From NCBI RefSeq assembly GCF_946481155.1, contig NZ_CAMLMK010000073.1:1-13376 (forward strand): a stretch of 13,376 bases of DNA. Direction: 5' to 3'. Source of the DNA: an uncultured Flavobacterium sp. (lineage in GTDB: Bacteria > Bacteroidota > Bacteroidia > Flavobacteriales > Flavobacteriaceae). A program made the position numbers and the translations under genes. Positions 6,783-13,376 of the stretch are shown one piece after another (position 1 is the stretch's first letter; the number at the start of each line of letters is the position of its first letter). The notes beneath the pieces were generated by a model that worked only from the letters and a program-made list of their open reading frames with translations, had not been told where the DNA came from and searched no databases.

Positions 6783-7193
6783 TTATCGTAATCGGTCTAC
6801 AGATTTTACAAGATCTTCATCCTTCTTGATGGCTTTATTGGCTAAGACCAACAAAACGATAGAAACAATAGGAAGGAACATCCCAATACCCTTCTCAGAA
6901 ACCTGGGTTTCTCCGGATACGCTTAGCAAACGATACACAAATAATCCTAGTAATATAAAGTTCAATATTATATTCAGTCGGTTCATCACAAACTGATTTT
7001 GTCTTTTCTTATAACTAAAGATGCTTACAACCGCAAGCGTTGTGCATAAACCAAAAACTGCTGCATACAGCGGATTCATCATAAAATAGAAATCTTTAGC
7101 CTTAGCATCTTTCCATAACGGAAAAAAGAAAGGTAGGACCCCTGAAAAAACAAAGGCAAGGAAAAGATATACCGTTTGAATTCGTTGTAACAT
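6783..7193 (-). CDS. DUF4293-family membrane protein
   Basis: This small integral membrane protein has four hydrophobic segments, roughly residues 6-24, 41-60, 73-89 and 102-120 from the chosen start, and a charged C-terminus (KKDEDLVKSVDRLR). The MLQRIQTVYLFLA start is characteristic of Bacteroidota DUF4293 proteins; the function is unknown. I chose the ATG at 7193-7191 rather than an upstream in-frame ATG at 7223. The family N-terminus begins there, and a TACTTTTG -7-like box (7219-7212) lies between the two, so transcription would start after the upstream ATG. The protein is then 136 aa. It is divergent from rho across a 185-bp region. Confidence 0.85.
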   Translation of the reverse strand: MLQRIQTVYLFLAFVFSGVLPFFFPLWKDAKAKDFYFMMNPLYAAVFGLCTTLAVVSIFSYKKRQNQFVMNRLNIILNFILLGLFVYRLLSVSGETQVSEKGIGMFLPIVSIVLLVLANKAIKKDEDLVKSVDRLR

Positions 7194-7211
7194 TTTTGCT
7201 TTATTATGGCA

Positions 7212-7219
7212 CAAAAGTA
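7212..7219 (-). promoter_or_regulatory. Putative -7 element for the DUF4293 gene
   Basis: The minus strand reads TACTTTTG, matching TAnnTTTG, 18 bases before the preferred ATG at 7193. The -33 region is weak. If used, it excludes the upstream ATG at 7223 from the mRNA. Confidence 0.45.
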
Positions 7220-7243
7220 GCATTCTTTTTTAGAAAAATACTA

Positions 7244-7272
7244 TTGTTTCTTAAATTTAATTCGTATTATTG
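7244..7272 (+). promoter_or_regulatory. Putative rho promoter
   Basis: A TTG at 7244-7246 is separated by 18 bases from TATTATTG at 7265-7272, a one-mismatch version of TAnnTTTG. Transcription would begin near 7279, giving a 5' leader of about 100 nt before the rho ATG. Confidence 0.4.
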
Positions 7273-7290
7273 CAATGTAAAGTCGTAAGT

Positions 7291-7378
7291 ACTTCATTCT
7301 ACGATTGTTTCAATTCAAATAGATTCTTACCCAAATTCTATACTACTATTCACTCTAATTTAAATTCAGATACAATAC
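7291..7378 (+). promoter_or_regulatory. C-rich, G-poor leader of rho (possible rut site)
   Basis: These 88 bases directly upstream of the rho ATG contain 19 C but only 4 G on the coding strand. The sequence shows no stable hairpin by eye. A C>G, unstructured RNA stretch is the hallmark of Rho-utilisation (rut) sites, and E. coli rho is known to be autoregulated through its leader. Autoregulation here is inference from base composition alone. Confidence 0.35.
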
Positions 7379-9151
7379 ATGTTTGATATTTCTGTATTAA
7401 AAGAAATGAAGCTGTCTGAGCTTCAGGAAATTGCAAAAGTCGCTAAAATCAATAAATATCGAAATCTTAAAAAAGACGAATTAGTTTATCAGATTTTAGA
7501 CTATCAGGCAGCCAACCCGGAAGTGGTTAAACCAGTGCTTCCCGAAATGCAACAGCCGGAAGAAAAAATAAAAAGAACCAGGATAACTCCGGAAAGAGGA
7601 GAGGCTAAAGTTTCTGCTCCGGTTAAAAAAGCACCGTTTTCTCCAAAAGCCGAGAAAAAAGAAATAAATCCTGTTGCTGCGGAAGAAATTACCGAAAAAC
7701 CAGTTGAAACTTCCGAAAACAGACGCGAGGGATTTGTTAACAAAAAGAAAGAGTTTCAGAAAAAGCCACGCTTTGTCAAAGAACCCAATCCAAACCTTTC
7801 CCAGGGCCGTCCGCAATTACACCCGGATCCGGTAGCAGAGGAAGTTCCTGCACCTGCAACAGTAATTCCAGTGACCGAGGTTGCTCCGACAGAGGTCTCT
7901 CCAACAGAGATTCCGGCAATCCGTCCGCAAAATCAAAATAATCCTAACCAGGGTAATCCTAATCAGAATGCTAATCAGCATCAGAATCCAAACCAAAAAC
8001 ATAAAAAGCAAAGTTCCAAAGAATCCGATTATGAGTTCGATGGGATTATTGAAAGTGAAGGCGTTTTGGAAATGATGCCTGATGGTTACGGATTTTTGCG
8101 ATCTTCAGATTATAACTATTTGGCATCGCCGGATGATATTTACTTATCGACCTCACAGATTCGTTTGTTCGGACTGAAAACAGGTGATACGGTAAAAGGT
8201 GTGGTGCGCCCTCCGAAAGAAGGAGAGAAGTATTTCCCTTTGGTAAAAGTATTGAAAATCAACGGGCATGACCCTCAGGTGGTTCGTGACAGAATATCGT
8301 TTGAGCATTTAACGCCGGTTTTCCCGACAGAAAAATTCCGCTTAGCTGAAAAGCAAAGCACGATTTCAACCAGAGTTATCGATTTGTTTTCGCCAATAGG
8401 TAAAGGACAACGTGGTATGATCGTGGCACAGCCGAAAACAGGTAAAACGATGTTGTTAAAAGACATTGCAAACGCCATTGCAGCCAATCATCCTGAAGTA
8501 TATCTGATCGTTCTTCTAATCGATGAACGTCCGGAAGAGGTAACGGATATGCAGCGCAGTGTTCGAGGTGAGGTTATTGCTTCCACTTTTGACAGAGAGC
8601 CACAAGAACACGTTAAAATTGCAAATATTGTTTTAGAAAAAGCAAAACGTTTGGTGGAATGCGGACATGACGTAGTAATCCTTTTAGATTCAATCACTCG
8701 TTTGGCAAGAGCTTATAATACTGTACAACCAGCATCCGGAAAGGTATTGAGTGGTGGAGTAGATGCTAATGCGCTGCAAAAGCCAAAACGTTTCTTCGGA
8801 GCAGCCCGAAATGTTGAAAACGGAGGTTCGTTAAGTATCATCGCTACGGCATTGACCGAAACCGGTTCTAAAATGGACGAGGTTATCTTCGAGGAATTCA
8901 AAGGAACAGGTAACATGGAATTGCAGTTGGACAGAAAAATTGCCAACAGACGTATTTTCCCTGCTATCGATCTTACGTCTTCAAGTACGCGTCGCGACGA
9001 TTTATTATTGGAAGAAAATACCATTCAGAGAATGTGGATCATGCGTAAGTATCTTGCCGACATGAACCCGGTAGAAGCAATGGATTTCATCAACGACCGA
9101 TTCAAGAAAACCAGAAATAATGAAGAATTCCTAATCTCCATGAACGATTAA
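7379..9151 (+). CDS. rho: Transcription termination factor Rho with long disordered insertion
   Basis: Rho is the hexameric RNA-dependent ATPase/helicase that ends transcription. At 590 residues it is about 170 longer than E. coli Rho. Residues 1-43 form the Rho N-terminal helical domain. Residues 45-216 are low-complexity, rich in Lys/Glu/Pro and then Asn/Gln (about 184-206). Residues 218-297 form the cold-shock-like RNA-binding domain ([10 protein letters not shown] at 233-242). The ATPase core follows, with Walker A QPKTGKT (351-357), Walker B VVILLD (432-437), the Q-loop segment [23 protein letters not shown] (456-478) and the R-loop segment FKGTGNMEL (507-515). All catalytic motifs are intact. 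Long disordered Rho insertions are known in Bacteroidota and have been linked to condensate formation in Bacteroides. The gene stands alone, with its own leader and a strong terminator. Confidence 0.97.
   Translation: MFDISVLKEMKLSELQEIAKVAKINKYRNLKKDELVYQILDYQAANPEVVKPVLPEMQQPEEKIKRTRITPERGEAKVSAPVKKAPFSPKAEKKEINPVAAEEITEKPVETSENRREGFVNKKKEFQKKPRFVKEPNPNLSQGRPQLHPDPVAEEVPAPATVIPVTEVAPTEVSPTEIPAIRPQNQNNPNQGNPNQNANQHQNPNQKHKKQSSKESDYEFDGIIESEGVLEMMPDGYGFLRSSDYNYLASPDDIYLSTSQIRLFGLKTGDTVKGVVRPPKEGEKYFPLVKVLKINGHDPQVVRDRISFEHLTPVFPTEKFRLAEKQSTISTRVIDLFSPIGKGQRGMIVAQPKTGKTMLLKDIANAIAANHPEVYLIVLLIDERPEEVTDMQRSVRGEVIASTFDREPQEHVKIANIVLEKAKRLVECGHDVVILLDSITRLARAYNTVQPASGKVLSGGVDANALQKPKRFFGAARNVENGGSLSIIATALTETGSKMDEVIFEEFKGTGNMELQLDRKIANRRIFPAIDLTSSSTRRDDLLLEENTIQRMWIMRKYLADMNPVEAMDFINDRFKKTRNNEEFLISMND
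7871..7996 (+). repeat. In-frame coding repeats within the Rho insertion
   Basis: Two short tandem arrays lie in the disordered segment. At 7871-7915 a 15-bp unit occurs three times, encoding [15 protein letters not shown] (residues 165-179). At 7931-7996 a degenerate array encodes repeated Asn-Pro-Asn-Gln words (residues 185-206), with clear 15-bp units such as AATCCTAACCAGGGT and AATCCTAATCAGAAT. Units are multiples of three, so copy-number change would preserve the frame. Confidence 0.75.
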
Positions 9152-9167
9152 GAAACAATTATAAAAT

Positions 9168-9195
9168 AAAAAATCCACCGATTGGTGGATTTTTT
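9168..9195. terminator. Bidirectional terminator between rho and the nuclease gene
   Basis: A perfect 12-bp stem (AAAAAATCCACC at 9168-9179 with GGTGGATTTTTT at 9184-9195) closes a GATT tetraloop. It has a T-run on the plus strand and, through the A-run, on the minus strand. It lies 16 bases after the rho stop and about 20 bases past the stop of the convergent nuclease gene, so it probably serves both. Confidence 0.92.
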
Positions 9196-9214
9196 TATGC
9201 CTGAAAGTGAAGGA

Positions 9215-10318
9215 TTAGTTCACTAATATTTTCTTGGTTGTTGTTTGATTATCCGAAGACAATTTCACGAAATAAAACCCTTGCGGTAAGTTTTCTAAAG
9301 TATATACTTCCTGAACGCGATTTGGGTTTTTGATGTATTGGATAATTTGCCCGTTGATGTTGATTAACTGGATTTCATCTAATTCTACTTCTGAGATGAT
9401 GTTAATTTTGTTGTCTCTTGCCGGGTTTGGATAAACAGAAATGTTTGCTAAAGTATCGAATGATTCGGTAGATAAGAAAACTCCGGGCCATCTGTTTTCG
9501 GCCATTGGTCCGCCCCAAATTACAGTAGCTAAATAAGGGTTGTCAATAAACGGATTCCTGTTGCCTTGAGCATAAGCGTTGCCTGTATTCCCATGATAAG
9601 TGTTTCTGTTGTCTTCATATTGGGAAACCGGATCTTCGGCATTCCATTCCAAAAATAAGGTGATCATGTTTGTGTCTGTACCAACGGGTGTTCCAACTCC
9701 AACGTTTATAGGTAAACATTGTGTAGGATAACGTAAATACATATACATCATCATTCTTGCTACATCTCCTTTCCATTCATCACCCGGATACCACGTAGAT
9801 GCCGTAACATCATGCGAGTTTCCTGAACCGTCAACAAATTTTTCGCTTGCACGGTCATTATTTCTGTCAACATCACTTGCGCGCAGATGGTGTGCATCTT
9901 CTCCTGCATCACTACTGCCGCTGTCATCTAAAGCTGGTGTGCCTAATGACTTAGCATAAACGTGTTCTCTGTTCCATTCGCAAGAAGTCCCGCCTCCGTT
10001 ACTGTCTTTGTCTCTTTGTCTGTGATCATTATCATCTGACGGAGAGGCCGGACATACATTACTGCTGAAACCATAAAGTAATAAAACATTAGCAGAATTT
10101 GCAGGATTTAAATCGGTCACTTTTGTAGCTTCCCAAACGTCGCTATAAGAAATAAGGTTTGTATGGGTCGTTGTGATTTTTGTTGAAAGTGCATTTTTTA
10201 AAGCGTTCCCTGTCAAAGTCCAGTTGAATCCATTATAATAAGGACTGGCAGGAGCACCGGCTTGAGCAAAACCAAAAGCAATGCTCAATAGTAAAATATA
10301 GGTGTAGATTTTTTTCAT
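9215..10318 (-). CDS. Secreted endonuclease I-family nuclease with T9SS C-terminal sorting domain
   Basis: The 367-residue protein starts with a signal peptide (MKKIYTYILLLSIAFGFAQA). Residues about 35-285 match the endonuclease I/EndA-Bsn family of beta-beta-alpha-metal nucleases. The catalytic block is CEWNREHVYAKS (113-124), with His119 the expected general base, followed by DAHHLRASDVDRNNDR (141-156), where Asn/His residues hold the metal, then WNAEDPVSQYEDNRN (225-239) and GNRNPFIDNP (252-261). The final stretch, about 293-367, is a type-A secretion tail: VYPNPARDN, LPQGFYFVKL and a terminal KKILVN. It should be exported by the Sec pathway and then the type IX system, and degrade extracellular DNA or RNA for nutrient scavenging. 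The gene lies 10 bases after the rRNA methyltransferase gene, possibly in one transcript. Confidence 0.94.
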   Translation of the reverse strand: MKKIYTYILLLSIAFGFAQAGAPASPYYNGFNWTLTGNALKNALSTKITTTHTNLISYSDVWEATKVTDLNPANSANVLLLYGFSSNVCPASPSDDNDHRQRDKDSNGGGTSCEWNREHVYAKSLGTPALDDSGSSDAGEDAHHLRASDVDRNNDRASEKFVDGSGNSHDVTASTWYPGDEWKGDVARMMMYMYLRYPTQCLPINVGVGTPVGTDTNMITLFLEWNAEDPVSQYEDNRNTYHGNTGNAYAQGNRNPFIDNPYLATVIWGGPMAENRWPGVFLSTESFDTLANISVYPNPARDNKINIISEVELDEIQLININGQIIQYIKNPNRVQEVYTLENLPQGFYFVKLSSDNQTTTKKILVN

Positions 10319-10328
10319 TGGGAAGAAT

Positions 10329-11543
10329 TTATTGTTTTCTGTCTAAAAGCGCCATGTAAAAACCATCAAATCCCGACTCAGAAGCCAAGACCTTAACATC
10401 TTTTACAAAGGTAAAGTTTTTTCCACTTTCAGAACTTAAGAATTTCTTAATTTGCTCCTGATTCTCAGACGGTAGCACAGAACAGGTAGCATAAACAAGT
10501 TTACCGCCCGGCTTCACGATTCTGGAATAATTTTCCAAAACTTCTGCCTGTACTTTTTTAATATTATCGATGAATTCCGGCTGTAATTTCCATTTGCTGT
10601 CCGGATTACGTTTTAAAACGCCCAAACCGCTGCACGGAGCATCAATCAAGACTCTGTCTGCTTTTTCATAAAGCTTTTTGATCACTTTTGTGTTCTCGAT
10701 CACGCGTGGCTCAATGTTGAAAGCACCGTCTCTTTTGGCTCTTATTTTTAGTTGCTTCAGTTTACTTTCATACAAATCCATGGCAATCAATTGTCCTTTG
10801 TTTTCCATCAATGCTGCAATGTGCAATGTTTTTCCGCCGGCACCGGCGCACGTATCGACAACTCTCATTCCCGGTTTTACATCTAGAAAACGCGCCACAA
10901 GTTGTGAAGAAGCATCCTGAACTTCAAACAAACCTTCCTTAAAAGCATCAGTTAGAAATACATTTGATCTTTCTTTCAAAATCAAAGCATCCGGATATTC
11001 TTTTGGCATTTCAGTATCGATGTCCAAATCCATTAGGATGGCGCGTAATTTTTCACGAGTAGTTTTCAAAGTATTCACACGAAGAATTACCTTTGCCTGC
11101 TCATTTTGAGCTGCAACTTCCTTGGTCCAGACTTCTTCGCCCAATTCTTTTACGCCCAATTCATCCATCCAATCCGGAATAGATTCACGGAAGCGTCTGT
11201 CTTTGGAAAGCTCGTCAAAACGGCCTTTGATTTTTCGAACCGGAGTGGTTTCGAAATATTTCCAGTCGGGTAGGGTATAACCACGCAAAACGGCCCAAAC
11301 TGCGAACATTCTCCAGATGTTATCTCTGTCGTAAGGCTCTTTAACTTCGGCAATTTCGGCGTATAATCGTTTCCAGCGAACGATTTCATAAATGGTTTCT
11401 GCGACGAATTTTCGGTCGTGGCTTCCCCAACGTTTGTCTTTTTTAAGCGCGCGCGCAACAACCTTATCGGCATATTCTCCTTCATTGAAAATCGCCATTA
11501 GCGAGTCAATGGTTGTAAATACTAAGTTTCTGTGTAATCTCAT
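10329..11543 (-). CDS. RsmB/NOP-family SAM-dependent rRNA cytosine-C5 methyltransferase
   Basis: This 404-residue cytoplasmic enzyme is expected to methylate C5 of a cytosine in rRNA. An N-terminal helical region (about 5-150) with a divergent NusB-like domain precedes the Rossmann catalytic domain. The SAM-binding loop is DTCAGAGGKT (230-239). Two conserved cysteine motifs are intact: DAPCSG (301-306, Cys304) and YATCSV (351-356, Cys354), which supply the release and nucleophilic cysteines. LKRNPDSKW follows motif IV as usual. The protein resembles RsmB by domain layout, but the N-terminal domain is too divergent for me to assign the exact target base, so no symbol is given. A TATCTTTG -7-like box lies just upstream. 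The secreted nuclease gene follows 10 bases downstream. Confidence 0.92.
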   Translation of the reverse strand: MRLHRNLVFTTIDSLMAIFNEGEYADKVVARALKKDKRWGSHDRKFVAETIYEIVRWKRLYAEIAEVKEPYDRDNIWRMFAVWAVLRGYTLPDWKYFETTPVRKIKGRFDELSKDRRFRESIPDWMDELGVKELGEEVWTKEVAAQNEQAKVILRVNTLKTTREKLRAILMDLDIDTEMPKEYPDALILKERSNVFLTDAFKEGLFEVQDASSQLVARFLDVKPGMRVVDTCAGAGGKTLHIAALMENKGQLIAMDLYESKLKQLKIRAKRDGAFNIEPRVIENTKVIKKLYEKADRVLIDAPCSGLGVLKRNPDSKWKLQPEFIDNIKKVQAEVLENYSRIVKPGGKLVYATCSVLPSENQEQIKKFLSSESGKNFTFVKDVKVLASESGFDGFYMALLDRKQ

Positions 11544-11561
11544 TGTCTAAAAATCAGCTTG

Positions 11562-11569
11562 CAAAGATA
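11562..11569 (-). promoter_or_regulatory. Putative -7 element for the methyltransferase gene
   Basis: The minus strand reads TATCTTTG, an exact TAnnTTTG match, 18 bases before the ATG. A TTTG at 11588-11585 on the same strand is a possible -33 box with a short 15-bp spacer. It falls in the 48-bp gap after the AraC-type gene, so the methyltransferase probably has its own promoter. Confidence 0.5.
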
Positions 11570-11591
11570 ACTAATTAATCGTTTCAAAAGA

Positions 11592-12461
11592 TCATCTGTA
11601 TTTATTAATAAACGAAGAAGGTGTTTCTCCGCATTTTTTCCTGAAAAGCCTGGAGAAATAGGCGTAATCTTCATAGTCTAAGTCATCTGCAATCTGACTG
11701 AAACTTCGTTTTTGAGAAATAATTTCGCGTTTCGCCTCCAGAAAAACTCTTTCGAGGATGATTTCGGTCGTGGTTTTACCTACCATATTTTGCGTAATCC
11801 TGTTAAGATGTTTGGGAGAAATATTTAGCCAGTCGGCATACTTTGAGGGCGATTTTTCGGTTTTGAAGTGTTCTTCTATCAATCGCTCAAAGTCGCGGAA
11901 TTTTTGCGAGTAGGAGTGCTGCTCTATTATTTCTGAGTCGTTGTTCTGAAGATAATGACGTGTGCTTTCAATGTAAATCAAATCTACCATTGAAATGATT
12001 TTCTGCTTTTTGAGAAGGTATTCCAGCTGATTTTCAGCATAAATTTGACCGAATAACATCTCCAAGTAACCATAATCTTCCAGATATAAAACCGGAGGAT
12101 TCTGAATACTGTTGAAAAAGGGGAAATTGTTCAGGCGGTTAAGTGTAAAATGCAAATCATAAAACGACTGCGTATGAAAAAATATGAATCCCTGAATATC
12201 GTCTGACAACTCCCAATGATGCATCTGTCCGGGATTTAAGAAGAACAAACTGCCGGCTTTGATCTCATATTTAACGAAATCGATTTCATGAGTTCCTTTC
12301 CCATGCGTGAAAAGTACAGTTAAGTAAAAGTTGTGTTTATGCGGAATATGAATGTTTCGATGGTTTGTAAGTAAATGATTTGTTATAGTATTAGTATAAA
12401 ATTCTCTTCTTTTATCCTTGGATTCGAAATGCTGAATATCTAAAATGGTATAATTTTTCAT
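11592..12461 (-). CDS. AraC-family transcriptional regulator with cupin sensor domain
   Basis: The 289-residue protein has an N-terminal cupin-like effector domain (about 20-100) and a C-terminal double helix-turn-helix (about 187-289). The cupin part shows HIPHKHNFY (38-46) and FFLNPGQMHHWEL (73-85), typical of AraC ligand-binding arms. The DNA-binding part contains ADWLNISPKHLNRITQNMVG (209-228) and the signature SFSQIADDLDYEDYAYFSRLF (253-273), ending with GETPSSFINKYR. The ligand is unknown; no metabolic operon adjoins it. It is divergent from the DUF983 gene, and a 21-bp inverted repeat lies in the shared 100-bp region, so self-regulation or control of its neighbour is possible. Confidence 0.93.
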   Translation of the reverse strand: MKNYTILDIQHFESKDKRREFYTNTITNHLLTNHRNIHIPHKHNFYLTVLFTHGKGTHEIDFVKYEIKAGSLFFLNPGQMHHWELSDDIQGFIFFHTQSFYDLHFTLNRLNNFPFFNSIQNPPVLYLEDYGYLEMLFGQIYAENQLEYLLKKQKIISMVDLIYIESTRHYLQNNDSEIIEQHSYSQKFRDFERLIEEHFKTEKSPSKYADWLNISPKHLNRITQNMVGKTTTEIILERVFLEAKREIISQKRSFSQIADDLDYEDYAYFSRLFRKKCGETPSSFINKYR

Positions 12462-12491
12462 AGCGATAGAAAGGAAATATGTCTTAAAAGT

Positions 12492-12512
12492 ACAAATTAT
12501 TGTGTAATTTGT
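12492..12512. promoter_or_regulatory. Inverted repeat in the araC-like / DUF983 divergent region
   Basis: ACAAATTA (12492-12499) and its exact complement TAATTTGT (12505-12512) are separated by five bases. It lies about 30 bases upstream of the AraC-type ATG, abutting a weak TACTTTTA -7-like box on the minus strand (12492-12485), so a protein bound there would block that promoter. It is A+T-rich, so chance is a real alternative. Confidence 0.4.
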
Positions 12513-12517
12513 TACTG

Positions 12518-12545
12518 TTTGGTATCAGTATAATCCTGAACTTTG
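12518..12545 (+). promoter_or_regulatory. Putative promoter of the DUF983 gene
   Basis: TTTG at 12518-12521 is followed after 16 bases by GAACTTTG (12538-12545), one mismatch from TAnnTTTG. The ATG lies 16 bases further on, implying a very short leader. Confidence 0.4.
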
Positions 12546-12561
12546 TATAAAAATTAAGCTT

Positions 12562-12921
12562 ATGTCAGTTTTAAAAAGCATACTTACCGAAAAATGCCCG
12601 AAATGTGAAGAAGGAAAAGTCTTCGCCGATAAAGGAAATATCTTTCTTCTGCGTTTGCCAATAATGAATACACATTGCTCGCACTGTAACCATAAATTCG
12701 AAAAAGAACCCGGTTATTTCTTCGGATCGATGTTCGTGAGTTATGTTGTAGCCGTGGGCGAAATGATAGTTTTCTTCCTGATAGCCAACCAGTTTATCGA
12801 GAGCTATCTGAAGATCGTGGTTCTGATCGGAATCCTTTCCATAGTCCTGAGCACTTTTAATTTCAGGCTTTCCCGAATGATTTGGATGCACATGCTTGAT
12901 GGGAAAGATAAGAAGGTATAA
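12562..12921 (+). CDS. DUF983-family membrane protein with two CxxC zinc-ribbon-like pairs
   Basis: The 119-residue protein has an N-terminal cysteine module, CPKC (12-15) and CSHC (39-42), expected to bind zinc. Next come the family-typical FEKEPGYFFGSMFVSY (46-61) and two hydrophobic membrane segments (about 57-76 and 83-101). The C-terminus is short and basic. DUF983 proteins are widespread in Bacteroidota and alphaproteobacteria, and no function is established to my knowledge. The gene is divergent from the AraC-type regulator and lies 42 bases before a lipoprotein gene on the same strand, with no terminator visible between. Confidence 0.88.
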   Translation: MSVLKSILTEKCPKCEEGKVFADKGNIFLLRLPIMNTHCSHCNHKFEKEPGYFFGSMFVSYVVAVGEMIVFFLIANQFIESYLKIVVLIGILSIVLSTFNFRLSRMIWMHMLDGKDKKV

Positions 12922-12963
12922 GTGAGAAATGTTTTGTAAATTCGCTTTTCTAAATTTTTCTAA

Positions 12964-13376
12964 ATGAAAAAAAGCCTGATTGCATTGCTTTCTGTTGTAT
13001 GCCTTTCCTGCAACGTCAAATCCGTTGTGGAAAAGCCAAAAGCAGATCAAACAAACACAGAAGTAAACATTCTCAGACCAAGTTTCACTTCCGTTGAAAT
13101 CGACACACTTTTGCAGGAGAAGCTGAGTATCCGGGCCATTACCATTGACAGTAATAAGGTGTGGTATGCTGCCAATAATGGTAATTATGGTTATCTGGAT
13201 TTAAGCGGAGGAAAGCATTTTACTGGAAATATTGTAAAAGATACGCTCAAATTGGAATTTCGGAGCATTGCGCAAACCAAAGAAAATATTTTCGTGTTAA
13301 GCGTAGCCAATCCGGGGCTGTTATACCGAATTTCAAAAGACGGAAAGCAAACGGAACTAGTTTATCAGGAAAAAGG
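12964..13376 (+). CDS. Predicted lipoprotein with beta-propeller-like start, 3' end cut off
   Basis: The frame opens with ATG at 12964 and is open for 137 codons to the window edge. The N-terminus MKKSLIALLSVVCLSCN is a lipoprotein signal with Cys16 as the probable lipidated residue, although Cys at the -3 position is unusual. There is no acidic surface-export tag right after the cysteine. After a variable linker come SIRAITIDSNKVWYAANNGNYGYLD (about 56-80) and FRSIAQTKENIFVLSVANPGLLYRISKDG (about 99-127). These repeated strand-turn patterns resemble the start of BNR/YCF48-like beta-propeller proteins that are often loosely named oxidoreductases in flavobacterial genomes. The function is unknown. 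I saw no strong promoter in the 42-base gap, only TAAATTCG, one mismatch from a -7 box. Confidence 0.78.
   Translation, partial: MKKSLIALLSVVCLSCNVKSVVEKPKADQTNTEVNILRPSFTSVEIDTLLQEKLSIRAITIDSNKVWYAANNGNYGYLDLSGGKHFTGNIVKDTLKLEFRSIAQTKENIFVLSVANPGLLYRISKDGKQTELVYQEK

Noticed and set aside
7496..8011. Minus-strand open frames opposite the Rho insertion
   Set aside because: They exist because the low-complexity sense strand lacks stops in the complement. The Phe/Arg/Leu-rich products look like shadows and have no promoter.
7591..8016. Rho insertion as a frameshift or foreign insertion
   Set aside because: The frame is continuous into intact RNA-binding and ATPase domains, and long low-complexity insertions are normal for Bacteroidota Rho.
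11150..11485. 111-codon minus-strand frame inside the methyltransferase gene
   Set aside because: It is an alternative frame of the same strand within a conserved gene, with no start context or domain.
12571..13050. 159-codon open frame on the minus strand
   Set aside because: It lies antisense across the well-supported DUF983 gene and the lipoprotein start. Its protein is rich in His/Phe/Asn with no recognisable motif, as expected from an antisense shadow.
1..13376. tRNA, rRNA, riboswitch, prophage or transposon content
   Set aside because: I scanned the intergenic regions and saw no cloverleaf, known riboswitch motif, transposase, integrase or attachment-site duplication. I could not run covariance models.

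Overview
The window looks like chromosomal DNA from a Flavobacteriaceae bacterium, probably Flavobacterium or a close relative. The evidence is consistent across several features: A+T-rich sequence, almost no Shine-Dalgarno motifs, repeated TAnnTTTG-type -7 promoter elements, a nuclease with a C-terminal type IX secretion (T9SS) sorting domain, DUF4293 and DUF983 proteins, and a Rho factor carrying a long Asn/Pro/Lys-rich insertion. The content is mostly core and housekeeping. I see no transposase, integrase, phage gene, CRISPR array, rRNA or tRNA. No gene-free stretch exceeds 300 bases; the longest is about 187 bases (3202-3388).

Layout. Positions 1-3201 (minus strand) hold a tightly coupled operon read truA, then an ABC exporter, then a cyclase-family metal hydrolase, with a 1-nt and a 4-nt overlap between genes. 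Positions 3202-3388 form a divergent promoter region bounded by an imperfect 19-bp inverted repeat that contains both putative -7 elements. Positions 3389-3886 (plus) encode a YfcE-type phosphodiesterase. Positions 3890-6621 (minus) form a three-gene signalling operon read response regulator (NarL/LuxR type), a 93-aa protein of unknown function, then a TPR-containing membrane histidine kinase. A 22-bp perfect palindrome with extra half-sites lies upstream of the regulator. A terminator hairpin and a DUF4293 membrane protein follow (minus). Positions 7224-9151 (plus) hold rho with a C-rich, G-poor leader. A hairpin shared by convergent genes ends it.

The right side holds, on the minus strand, a secreted endonuclease I-family nuclease, an RsmB/NOP-family rRNA cytosine methyltransferase and an AraC-family regulator. 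On the plus strand are a DUF983 protein and the start of a predicted lipoprotein that runs off the window.

The part most likely to be undescribed is the signalling operon: a two-component pair with a small, cysteine-containing, beta-rich orphan protein between its genes, a TTG-initiated kinase and a palindromic candidate autoregulatory site. The other notable signals are the intergenic inverted-repeat element at 3221-3369 and the disordered, repeat-bearing insertion in Rho.
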